In this document: one piece after another, positions 16,161-23,679 of the stretch
Numbering within the stretch: position 1 is the stretch's first letter
Layout of the letters: each line of letters starts with the position of its first letter
NCBI GenBank assembly: GCA_039809865.1
Contig: JBDHVW010000002.1
Location: 1-64,000, forward strand
DNA: 64,000 nt
Origin: QWHO01 sp039809865
GTDB lineage: Bacteria > Vulcanimicrobiota > Xenobia > Xenobiales > QWHO01
Direction of reading: 5' to 3'
Program-made: the position numbers and the translations under genes
The notes under the pieces: generated by a model
Told to the model about the DNA's origin: nothing
The model's input: the letters and a program-made list of their open reading frames with translations, nothing else
Databases searched by the model: none

Positions 16161-18698
16161 TTGGCCGACGACAACTCCATCCGCAGTGGGCCCGGCAATG
16201 GCCGTGCCGTCGGCCAGAACCGCGACAATCGCGGTCCCTCCCGCAACGACGGGCCGGGAAACAGCCGCTCCACCTCGGGCCCTTCGCTGGGGCAACAGAT
16301 CCGCCAGCGGGTTACGGAGGGCCTCAACAACGTTTTCAACGCCCGCGATAGCCTCGATTCCAACAACGAGATGATGCGCGGCTGGGAGCGGATGCGCGGC
16401 AACGAGAACTCGCAGGGCGAGCGCGGACGGAGCCCCGACTCGTTGCCCCCGGGTCAGACAAAGAAGCAGGAGCAACCGGCCAATCGCGCCGATCAGGCGC
16501 GGGCCGAGGCCCAGCAACGGGGCGACGAGGCTCGGGCCGAAGGTCAACGACGGGGCGACGAGGCTCGGGCCGAAGGTCAACGACGAGGCGACGAGGCCCG
16601 GGCCGAAGGTCAACGACGGGGCGACGAGGCCCGTGCGGAGGCCCAACGGCGGGCTGACGAGGCCCGCACCGAAGGCCAGAGACGCGGCGACGAGGCCCGG
16701 ACACGCGCGGACGAGGCGCGGCGGCCGGATGACCAGGGCACCCGGCGCAGCGAGGAAAATCGGGGCCCGGCCAGGTCGGAGGGGCCCAAGAAGCCCGAGG
16801 AGGCGAAGCGTCCCGAGCCGCCCCGGCCACCCGAGCCGCCTCGCGAGCACGAGCCGCCAGGGCAGGCCAGGAAGCAGACCGAGTCGCTGATGGACCGCAT
16901 GCGCGAAGCCCTGGAAGCGCGCAAAGCCGAGCGCGACGGAGCCCCGCGCGAGGCGAAGCGTCCCGAGCCGCCCAAGACCCCTGAGCCGCCGCGCGAGCAA
17001 CGGCCCACGGTCGTCGTGGTGCGCAAGGAAGCGCCCGCTCAGCCCCAGCGCCCGCCCACCGAGGCACCCCAGCCACGGGCGCCCGAGAAGCCCGTGGTGC
17101 TGCCCCAGGTCGCCAAAAAGCCCGATCCTCCCCCTCCGGTCAAGGCGCCCGAGACGCCGGTGGTGGTCGTGAAACGCCCCGACCCCCCGGCCCCAACCCC
17201 GGCGCGTCCGGCTGCCACCGAGACGACCCAGCCGCGCCCGACGCCCGCACCGAAAGCTCCCGAGCGCGTGCAGGCGGTCGCGCAGCAGCAGCCGCCCACG
17301 CCCCCGCGCGTGACCGAGCAGGCCCGCATTGCCCGCGTCGAGGTGGCCGCTGCCCCGGCCCCGACGGCCGCTATCAAGACCGATCGCGCCCCCATCGAGA
17401 TGCGCGCGCCCGAGGAGCCCACCACGCACACCGCGGTGGTCTCGCGCGGCTCGGCCGAGGGCGCCGAGCATCACACCGGCGGGGACGCCGACGCGCAGGC
17501 CCACGCGCGCCAGGCCGAGGTACGGCCAATCGTGCGTGAGAACCGCCTGCTGACGCGCTTCCTGCTGCCTGGACGGGGCGACCTCGAGGAGGAGCTCGAG
17601 GCGCTGCGCACCGGCCCACGCGTCGAGAAATTGGGCCAGCGCCAGCAAGGCAAGGGCGGTGGGGGAGGCCAGCAGGGCGGCGGGCAGGGCTCCGGACAAG
17701 GGTCGGGCGGGGGCGGGCAGGCCCAGGGCGAGGCCGGCGCCGAGATCGTGATCGATCCGCACACGGGATTGCCGCGCACGCTGATCCGCCCGGCCCTGAT
17801 GCCGTTGGTGCCACAGCTCGAGCAACTCTTCGGGCAGATCGGGCTGCCCTATACGCCGGAAACCGAGGAGACTCCGCAGTTCATGCGCTCGTTCTGGATC
17901 GCCCTGGCGTGGCTCAGCCATCACGAGCAGCAGGGCCTGTCCGAGCGCATGGTTTACTTTGGGGCGGCTATGTTCGACGGCATGCAAGGCTGGCGTCGCA
18001 AGTTGCAGCAGGGTGAAGAGTCGACCGTCAACCGCCTGCTGGCGATGCTGGCCGAGGAGGGCGGCTTCCTGGGTGAGCATTCTCTGCGCGTGATGACGCT
18101 GGCGGATGCGGTTTGCGACGACATGAAGGCGATCGACCCCGAGTTGCGCGAGCAGGTGCGCTCGGGGGCGCTCCTGCGCGATCTCGGGATGGCCGGGCTG
18201 AACTACGACAAGCTGCCTCCTTTGCTGGCCTCACAGGCTCAGGAGCTGCGCTCTTCAGGCGATCTGCACATGGCGGGTCGCCTGGCCGACATCGGAGCAT
18301 TGCGCGTCCCCGAGGAGATCCGAAACAAGCCGGGTCCGCTGGACGATCGCGAGCGGGCGATCATGGAGAAGCACCCGGAATACGGCGAGCAGTTCCTGCA
18401 GCGCTTCCCGCCGTTCCGCCATCTGGGCCCCATCGTGCGGGCCCACCACGAGCGCTGGGACGGCCGCGGCTACCCGGATGGCCTGATGGGCCGCCGCATC
18501 CCGCTGGCCTCGCGCATCATCGCGGTTTCGGACGTGTGGGACGCCCTCACCAGCCCGCGCCCCTGGCGCGACGCCTGGGACTACAACAGCGCCTACCGCT
18601 ACATTCAGGACAAAGCCGGCACCCAGTTCGACCCGGACGTCGCCAAAGCGTTCCTGAAAAGCGTGCGCCGCCTCAAGTCGGAAGGTTATCTGGAATAA
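16161..18698 (+). CDS. HD-GYP domain protein with degenerate catalytic motif and long repeat/Pro-rich arm
   Basis: An 845-residue protein starting at TTG, supported by GGGGGAG and the extended -10 upstream. The N-terminal 430 residues are low complexity: six 11-residue (R)AEGQRRGDEA repeats, then long Pro/Ala/Lys/Glu stretches. A Gly/Gln-rich linker lies near residues 495-530. The C-terminal 210 residues are an HD-GYP domain, normally a c-di-GMP phosphodiesterase: GEHSLRV (His near 640), AHHERWDGRGYPDGL (near 761-775) and DVWDALTSPRPWR. The core HD-x-GK motif reads ALLRDLGMAGL, so the metal-binding His is Arg (about 673) and the usual Lys is Met. Catalysis is doubtful and a sensor or scaffold role is plausible. 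No signal peptide is seen. Confidence 0.85.
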   Translation: MADDNSIRSGPGNGRAVGQNRDNRGPSRNDGPGNSRSTSGPSLGQQIRQRVTEGLNNVFNARDSLDSNNEMMRGWERMRGNENSQGERGRSPDSLPPGQTKKQEQPANRADQARAEAQQRGDEARAEGQRRGDEARAEGQRRGDEARAEGQRRGDEARAEAQRRADEARTEGQRRGDEARTRADEARRPDDQGTRRSEENRGPARSEGPKKPEEAKRPEPPRPPEPPREHEPPGQARKQTESLMDRMREALEARKAERDGAPREAKRPEPPKTPEPPREQRPTVVVVRKEAPAQPQRPPTEAPQPRAPEKPVVLPQVAKKPDPPPPVKAPETPVVVVKRPDPPAPTPARPAATETTQPRPTPAPKAPERVQAVAQQQPPTPPRVTEQARIARVEVAAAPAPTAAIKTDRAPIEMRAPEEPTTHTAVVSRGSAEGAEHHTGGDADAQAHARQAEVRPIVRENRLLTRFLLPGRGDLEEELEALRTGPRVEKLGQRQQGKGGGGGQQGGGQGSGQGSGGGGQAQGEAGAEIVIDPHTGLPRTLIRPALMPLVPQLEQLFGQIGLPYTPETEETPQFMRSFWIALAWLSHHEQQGLSERMVYFGAAMFDGMQGWRRKLQQGEESTVNRLLAMLAEEGGFLGEHSLRVMTLADAVCDDMKAIDPELREQVRSGALLRDLGMAGLNYDKLPPLLASQAQELRSSGDLHMAGRLADIGALRVPEEIRNKPGPLDDRERAIMEKHPEYGEQFLQRFPPFRHLGPIVRAHHERWDGRGYPDGLMGRRIPLASRIIAVSDVWDALTSPRPWRDAWDYNSAYRYIQDKAGTQFDPDVAKAFLKSVRRLKSEGYLE
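16500..16697 (+). repeat. Six 33-bp tandem repeats inside the HD-GYP gene
   Basis: Six contiguous 33-bp units start at 16500, 16533, 16566, 16599, 16632 and 16665. Each encodes a variant of RAEGQRRGDEA. The middle units are nearly identical at the DNA level, suggesting recent slippage, while the outer units are diverged. The peptide alternates charge and should form a long charged helix. Confidence 0.9.
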
Positions 18699-18754
18699 CT
18701 TTTCGCGAGCCCGCGACGGTCCTCTCAGATTTTCCGATTCGGGAGGAACCAACC

Positions 18755-19909
18755 ATGAAAAAGCATCTTTTCGCCGCCGCTCTGACCGGCGCTTTGCTCA
18801 CCACTCTGGCCACCACGCAGCCCACGCTGGCCAAGAAAGACGAGGGAGGGACGACCTCGCGCGATACCATCCAACTGGCCCTGCTGCTGGATACCTCGAA
18901 CTCGATGGACGGCCTGATCGACCAGGCCAAGAGCCAGTTGTGGAAAGTCGTCAACGAGTTTTCCGAGATGAAGAAAGACGGCAAGATGCCCAAGCTCGAG
19001 GTGGCCCTCTACCAGTACGGCAACGACGGCCTCAACGCCCGCGAAGGCTACGTGCAACTGGTGGTGCCGTTCACGACCGACCTGGACAAAGTCTCCGAAG
19101 AGCTGTTCAAGCTCAAGACCAACGGTGGTGAGGAGTATTGCGGTTGGGTGATGCGCAGCGCGCTCAAGCAGCTGAGCTGGAGCAATGCTCCCAAGGACAT
19201 CCGCGTGATGTTCATCGCCGGCAACGAGCCGTTCTCGCAGGGCGACGTCAACTATAAGGAAGTTTGCGCCACCGCCCGCCAGAAGGACGTGATGGTCAAC
19301 ACCATCTTCTGCGGCGCTCGCGGGGAAGGCGTGGAGACGGGCTGGTCGAGCGGCGCCCAGCTGGGCGGCGGCGACTTCCTCTGTATCGACCAGGATCGCA
19401 AGGTGGTCGAGATCCCCACCCCCTATGACGCCGAGCTGGCCGAGCTGAGCACGAAGGTGAACGACACCTACATCGCATACGGCCAGAATGGTGCCGCCGG
19501 CAAGGGACGCCAGTCGGCTCAGGACAGCAATGCGGCTGGCGCCGCCCCCTCGGTGGCCGCTCAGCGCGCGGTAACCAAAGCCAACGCAAGCTACAACAAC
19601 GCGGGTTGGGACCTGGTGGACGCCACCAAGGAAGGCGAGGTGACCATCGCCACCGTGCCGACCGAGGAGCTGCCCGCCGAGATGCAGTCGATGGACCGTA
19701 AGCAGCGTGAGGCCTACGTCGAGAAGAAGTCGAAGGAGCGCAGCGACCTGCAGAATCGCATCCGCGACCTGAACGCCAAGCGCGACGCTTACCTGGCCGA
19801 GAAGCAGAAGGCCGCCGCCACGGGCGCCGAGCAGTCCCTGGACGAGGCGATGATCCAGTCCGTGCGCACCGAGGCCGTCAAGCGCGGATATCAGGTGCCC
19901 AAGACTTGA
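18755..19909 (+). CDS. Secreted VWA-domain protein
   Basis: A 384-residue protein with a signal peptide (MKKHLFAAALTGALLTTLAT, cleavage near ATQPTLA-K). It carries a von Willebrand A domain with MIDAS DTSNS in LALLLDTSNSMDGL, so it should bind a divalent metal and a partner outside the cytoplasm. The C-terminal 120 residues are charged and helical (DRKQREAYVEKKSKERSDLQ), perhaps a coiled coil. GGGAGG at 18741 supports the ATG at 18755; the frame stays open further upstream inside the HD-GYP gene, but that part is not coding in character. A terminator follows. No MoxR ATPase or transporter neighbours it, so the partner is unknown. Confidence 0.88.
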   Translation: MKKHLFAAALTGALLTTLATTQPTLAKKDEGGTTSRDTIQLALLLDTSNSMDGLIDQAKSQLWKVVNEFSEMKKDGKMPKLEVALYQYGNDGLNAREGYVQLVVPFTTDLDKVSEELFKLKTNGGEEYCGWVMRSALKQLSWSNAPKDIRVMFIAGNEPFSQGDVNYKEVCATARQKDVMVNTIFCGARGEGVETGWSSGAQLGGGDFLCIDQDRKVVEIPTPYDAELAELSTKVNDTYIAYGQNGAAGKGRQSAQDSNAAGAAPSVAAQRAVTKANASYNNAGWDLVDATKEGEVTIATVPTEELPAEMQSMDRKQREAYVEKKSKERSDLQNRIRDLNAKRDAYLAEKQKAAATGAEQSLDEAMIQSVRTEAVKRGYQVPKT

Positions 19910-19925
19910 GACGGTAGAAATGGAG

Positions 19926-19953
19926 AGGGCCGTCCGCGAGGACGGCCCTTTTT
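19926..19953 (+). terminator. Rho-independent terminator between convergent genes
   Basis: AGGGCCGTCC (19926-19935) pairs perfectly with 19940-19949 around a GCGA loop, followed by a T-run, CG and four more T. It ends the VWA gene. The complementary strand also offers A-rich flanks, so it may serve the convergent PilZ gene too. Confidence 0.9.
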
Positions 19954-19957
19954 CGTT

Positions 19958-20320
19958 TTAGCTCGCTTTGCGGCGCCTGCCGCGTGCCCGCCTGGGGGCT
20001 GCCGGGCGGGTGTTCAGCCAGCGGTCGAGGCACTTCTTGTCGCACGACGCGCCCGTGGGAGCCAGGAGCTCCAGGCCGATGCGGTGCTGCTCGCCATCGA
20101 GCGTGTTCCACACCGGCTTGACCTGGAACAGCACCGGGGCCATGCCTTCCAGGCGAAAGGCGACCTGCTCGGGCATCGAGCTCAGAGGCCGGTCCGTGAC
20201 GAGGCCGATGCCGCTCTCGCTGACATCGACCAGGTGGCCGCGGGAGAAGGTCCCGTGACCGTTCCGAAAATAAGCCAGGCCAACCACCGCGTGACGCAAA
20301 CTCCGGCGATTCTCATCCAT
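19958..20320 (-). CDS. Single PilZ-domain protein
   Basis: A 120-residue protein made almost entirely of one PilZ domain: RRSLRHAV near the start (RxxxR) and HLVDVSESGIGLVTD (DxSxxG). Both c-di-GMP-binding motifs are intact. A basic tail (RRARGRRRKAS) follows, possibly for nucleic-acid or membrane contact. It lies downstream of the gene at 20406 on the same strand, but a promoter-like box and palindrome between them suggest separate control. Confidence 0.85.
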   Translation of the reverse strand: MDENRRSLRHAVVGLAYFRNGHGTFSRGHLVDVSESGIGLVTDRPLSSMPEQVAFRLEGMAPVLFQVKPVWNTLDGEQHRIGLELLAPTGASCDKKCLDRWLNTRPAAPRRARGRRRKAS

Positions 20321-20351
20321 CGAAATTCAGGCGCTCCCCTTTGCTTGTCCT

Positions 20352-20389
20352 ACCAACATCATAATCGGTTGGTGTTACAAAAATGTAAC
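20352..20389 (-). promoter_or_regulatory. Promoter -10 with overlapping palindromes upstream of the PilZ gene
   Basis: On the minus strand TATGAT (20358-20363) is a good -10. It lies inside an inverted repeat, ACCAAC and GTTGGT (20352-20373). Just upstream, GTTACAAAAATGTAAC (20374-20389) is a perfect 6-bp dyad with a 4-base spacer, covering the -35 zone. The layout suits a repressor or activator site for the PilZ gene. Confidence 0.4.
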
Positions 20390-20405
20390 CCGGGGGGCTG
20401 GGGAG

Positions 20406-20927
20406 CTAGCCAATTCCTCCTATGAGCGTGCGCACCACGGCGAAGCGGCGGCTGGTTTCCTGCTCGGTCTCACGCCGCAGCGCGGTGGGGCTACGCCGCA
20501 CCGCAGGCTTGTAAAGCTCGCATTCCTTGATTCCGTTTCCATCCCGCGTATAGCGCGTGCGGTAAGTGGTAGGAGCGTTCTCGAATCCGCGGTTCAGCAG
20601 ACGCTCCACCAGCTGGAGCGCGGTGCCCTCCTCGCCCAGCACGAAGCTGTCGGCCCGTACCTCCAGGCTGCCGTCCGCCGCGGAGGCCACCAGCTCACGC
20701 GCCTGCAGCACCCGCCGGCGGGCCATCACGCCATCTCCCACGGGACGCATCTCCTCGAAGCTGGAGAGCTCCACGCGGTGCTTGCGCTGCTCCTGGTCCC
20801 AGAACGTTCGGGCCGAGCCATTGCGGGTAGCCTCGCCGCCCACTCGCGAGGCAACCACCTGCTTCCAGAGCCGGTTGTAGGCCTGGACGCGCTTGTCGCG
20901 ACCCCGGATGGGCGCGAACTGTTTCAT
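20406..20927 (-). CDS. Unknown small protein
   Basis: A 173-residue basic protein with no family I recognise. Two upstream in-frame starts exist (first ATG at 20945), but TGGAG six bases before the ATG at 20927 favours MKQFAPIRGRDKRVQAYNRL. The middle is beta-rich with alternating charged residues (RKHRVELSSFEEMRPVGDGV, then LVASAADGSLEVRADSFVLG). No signal peptide or membrane span is seen. Upstream lies the divergent kinase gene. It may be controlled together with the kinase, but nothing direct shows that. Confidence 0.6.
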   Translation of the reverse strand: MKQFAPIRGRDKRVQAYNRLWKQVVASRVGGEATRNGSARTFWDQEQRKHRVELSSFEEMRPVGDGVMARRRVLQARELVASAADGSLEVRADSFVLGEEGTALQLVERLLNRGFENAPTTYRTRYTRDGNGIKECELYKPAVRRSPTALRRETEQETSRRFAVVRTLIGGIG

Positions 20928-21067
20928 CAACATCTCCAGTAACATCTTGCAGTCAGTCTAAACTTCCGGGTTTGGAAAGGACCTTTTGCGGAATCCTGTC
21001 CCGTGTTAAAAATCTGTAAACCGGATGGGAGGTTCGGCCTTGCACTTCTCCGAACTTGTCCTTTGTC

Positions 21068-22672
21068 ATGCTGCAAACGGGGACCACTCTGGGCGGGCGT
21101 TACACGATCGAAGGCGTCGTGGGGCAGGGCGGGATGGGCGCGGTTTATCGGGCCCGTATGGAGGCCCTGGGCGGCAAACGCGTGGCCATCAAAGAAATGA
21201 CCCTCTCGGTGCCCGACCAGATGAAGGACAAGGCGCTCGAGCAGTTTCGAACCGAGGCCACCATGCTGGCCAACCTCGACCACGGCAACCTCGTGCAGGT
21301 CACCGATTTCTTCGAGGAGAGCGGCCATCACTACCTGGTCATGGCGTTCGTCGAAGGGCAGACGCTGTCCGAGATGATGCGCGCCAACAACGGGCCGTTC
21401 CGCGTCTTCGAAGTGCTCGAGTGGGCCAAGCAGCTTTGCTCCGTGCTCGACTATCTGCACACCCGCAAGCCGCCCATCATTTTCCGCGATCTCAAGCCAT
21501 CCAACATCATGGTCGATGCCAACAACCGCATCCGCCTGATCGATTTCGGCATCGCCAAGAACTTCAATCCCGAGTCGGCCACCTGCACGTTCCTGCAAGG
21601 CATGGGCACGGCCGGCTACGCCCCGCTCGAGCAGTATGGAGGGGCCGGCTCCACCGACCCGCGCTCGGACCAGTATTCCCTGGGCGCCACGCTCTACCAC
21701 CTGCTAACCGGGCAGGTGCCCACCAATCCGATCGAGATCGTCTCGCTGGGAGTGACGCTCACGCCGCCCCGCGAGCTCAATGCCTCGATTCCGCTGGCGC
21801 TCGACCGGGCCCTGATGCGCTCGCTGGGTGTGCGCCAGGAGGAGCGATTCCCCACCATTGGCGACTTCTTGAAGGCGCTGCAGAAGGTGGGCAACGAGGA
21901 CCACGAGGACACCGCCAATCTCGGCACCGGTCCGGTGGCCGCGGCTCCCGTCCACGTTCCCCCTCCCGCGCCCGCGGCGCCCGTACGGGCGGCGGCCCCA
22001 ACGGCCACCATCGCGAGCGCCCCGGACGCCAGCTACGAGACTTCCCAGATGCCCCGCGAGGGCGGCGTTCAGCCGTTCTGGGTCGCGACCGCCATCGGAA
22101 TGCTGCTCGTCGCGGCCCTGGCGGTCTACCGCCTGACGCCCGACGCGGCCATGGCCATGGGCGGCCACCAGGAGGTCAAGCCCACTCCGCGCGCCTCGGC
22201 GCCCCCGCCCAAGGCCACACCCAGCGCCAAGCCCACCAAACCGGCGCACCAGGCCGCGAGGCCCAAGCCCACGCCCACGGCGGCTCGCCCCCAGCCCAGG
22301 CCGACGCCCGCGGCCACGCGCACGCGCGAGCCCGAGGTGGTGGTAATCGAATCGCACCAGAACTATCCGCGGGTGCAGCGTACGCGCAAGCCGAAGGAAG
22401 ATCCCGAGCCTCAGCCTCAGCCGAGCGTGGTCTTTGTGCCGGCGCCGCCTCCGCCGGAGGTGGTGACCGAGGTTCCACCGGCGCAACCCCAGCCCCAGCC
22501 GCAATCGACGGGGGTGACCTTCCCCAAGGGCTGGCCCAAGGATCCTGACGGCCGCCCCTTCCCGCCGGGACCCGACGGCAAGCCCGTGCCTGCGATGCCC
22601 GACGGATATCCCATTCCCCCGCCCGGCGGGCACGGAGCACCACAGCCCGGAGGAGCGCCGCTGGGCTACTGA
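21068..22672 (+). CDS. Membrane Ser/Thr protein kinase (PknB type)
   Basis: A 534-residue kinase. The cytoplasmic catalytic domain (residues about 10-270) has the Gly loop GQGGMGAVY, VAIKEM, FRDLKPSNIM (His of HRD replaced by Phe, seen in some bacterial kinases; catalytic Asp near 141), IDFGIAKN (DFG) and GTAGYAPLEQY. A single transmembrane helix lies near residues 337-357 (FWVATAIGMLLVAALAVYRL), followed by an extracytoplasmic Pro/Lys-rich region that ends in repeated PxGPDGKP-like motifs. It has no PASTA domains. An in-frame TTG at 21056 is an alternative start. Its stop overlaps that of the convergent FHA-GGDEF gene by 7 bp; FHA domains bind phosphothreonine, so a functional link is plausible. 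Confidence 0.93.
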   Translation: MLQTGTTLGGRYTIEGVVGQGGMGAVYRARMEALGGKRVAIKEMTLSVPDQMKDKALEQFRTEATMLANLDHGNLVQVTDFFEESGHHYLVMAFVEGQTLSEMMRANNGPFRVFEVLEWAKQLCSVLDYLHTRKPPIIFRDLKPSNIMVDANNRIRLIDFGIAKNFNPESATCTFLQGMGTAGYAPLEQYGGAGSTDPRSDQYSLGATLYHLLTGQVPTNPIEIVSLGVTLTPPRELNASIPLALDRALMRSLGVRQEERFPTIGDFLKALQKVGNEDHEDTANLGTGPVAAAPVHVPPPAPAAPVRAAAPTATIASAPDASYETSQMPREGGVQPFWVATAIGMLLVAALAVYRLTPDAAMAMGGHQEVKPTPRASAPPPKATPSAKPTKPAHQAARPKPTPTAARPQPRPTPAATRTREPEVVVIESHQNYPRVQRTRKPKEDPEPQPQPSVVFVPAPPPPEVVTEVPPAQPQPQPQSTGVTFPKGWPKDPDGRPFPPGPDGKPVPAMPDGYPIPPPGGHGAPQPGGAPLGY

Positions 22673-23568
22673 GTCGGGGGGTTGGCTCCCGCCACCCAGA
22701 CCCGATTGCGCCCGTTCCGCTTGGCCTGATAGAGGGCCTGATCGGCCGACTCGAGAGTGCCGTCGATCTCCTTGTCGATCAGCAGGCGCGAGAGACCGAT
22801 GCTGGTCGTGATGGGCAACTGCGTGCCGTCGGGGAGCGCGAAGGGAGTCTCCTCCACCAGCTTGCGCACGCGTTCGGCGGTGGCCTCGGCGTTGGCGAAC
22901 GGCACCTGGCGCAGCAGCACCACAAACTCCTCGCCGCCGTAGCGCCCCACCAGATCCTCGGTGCGCAGCGCCTCCTTGAGGCGCCGTGCCAGCTCGACCA
23001 GCACCGCGTCGCCGGCCGGATGGCCGTAGCGGTCGTTGACCGACTTGAAGTGGTCCACGTCCAGCAGGGCCAGGGAATATTCGGTCTGGTGGCGCCGCGC
23101 GGCGGCCAGCTCCTCTTGCAGGCGATTCATGAAGCTGCGCCGGTTGAGCACCCCGGTCAGGCCGTCGAGGTTGGCGCTGCGGTACATGTCCTGAAACAGG
23201 GCGTGTACCTGCTGGTCGCTGTGCTCCAGGCGCAGGTTGACCTCGGGGCCGAGGCCGAGGGCGTCGCCGTCCCTGAGCTGAACGCGCTGGGCTGGCTCGC
23301 CGTTGACGAAGATGCCGTTGGTGGAGCCCAGGTCTTGCACCCAGACGCCGCCCTGTTGATCCACCTCGAGCTCGGCGTGGATGCGCGAGATGCCCGGCCC
23401 GCGCAGGACCAGGTCGGCCGAAGGCGAGCGGCCCATTTTCAGCTTGCCCGGGCGCAGGGGCAAGATCTCGCCCTTCTCGGGCCCGGAGAGGGTGATGAGG
23501 CAGGGCATTCGGTTGGCGGCCGCCTGTCGCTCGACCGGGGCGGCGCCAAGATGCTCGGTCTGGTCCAT
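22666..23568 (-). CDS. FHA-GGDEF diguanylate cyclase
   Basis: A 300-residue soluble protein. Residues about 25-115 are an FHA domain (KMGRSPSADLVL, GISRIHAELEV, DLGSTNGIFVNG) that should read phosphothreonine. Residues about 130-295 are a GGDEF domain with DGLTGVLNRRSF, LDVDHFKSVND, and the active-site GRYGGEEFVV. The inhibitory RxxD site is present five residues before GGEEF (RTED). It should therefore be an active, feedback-inhibited c-di-GMP synthase switched by phosphorylation. The neighbouring Ser/Thr kinase is the obvious candidate input. It diverges from the RHH-like gene across a region with three identical octamers. Confidence 0.93.
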   Translation of the reverse strand: MDQTEHLGAAPVERQAAANRMPCLITLSGPEKGEILPLRPGKLKMGRSPSADLVLRGPGISRIHAELEVDQQGGVWVQDLGSTNGIFVNGEPAQRVQLRDGDALGLGPEVNLRLEHSDQQVHALFQDMYRSANLDGLTGVLNRRSFMNRLQEELAAARRHQTEYSLALLDVDHFKSVNDRYGHPAGDAVLVELARRLKEALRTEDLVGRYGGEEFVVLLRQVPFANAEATAERVRKLVEETPFALPDGTQLPITTSIGLSRLLIDKEIDGTLESADQALYQAKRNGRNRVWVAGANPPTQ

Positions 23569-23606
23569 GACGCTTGACTTCGCTACGTCCGGGCGGCCCT
23601 CCCTTT

Positions 23607-23665
23607 TGCGCGCAATTAGCTGCTTGACAGGTGCGCGCAGATAATCTATGGTAGGGGTGCGCGCA
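23607..23665. promoter_or_regulatory. Three evenly spaced TGCGCGCA operator-like sites
   Basis: The palindromic octamer TGCGCGCA occurs at 23607-23614, 23632-23639 and 23658-23665, spaced 25 and 26 bp. The last two sit in identical 11-bp contexts (GGTGCGCGCAG), and the first lies in TTGCGCGCAA. They bracket the promoter of the gene at 23680: one upstream, one in the spacer, one at the start point. This suits cooperative binding by a small dimeric repressor such as an RHH protein. Confidence 0.6.
23624..23652 (+). promoter_or_regulatory. Sigma70-like promoter of the RHH-like gene
   Basis: A perfect TTGACA (23624-23629) and TATGGT (23647-23652) are separated by exactly 17 bp. GGAGGAG precedes the ATG at 23680. 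The promoter is interleaved with the TGCGCGCA sites. Confidence 0.65.
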
Positions 23666-23679
23666 GTCGTGGAGGAGAG

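Noticed and set aside
13998..18080. Minus-strand open frame of about 1360 codons opposite PilZ, arcC and HD-GYP genes
   Set aside because: Low-complexity Leu/Gly/Arg composition without domains, antisense to genes with clear motifs and starts.
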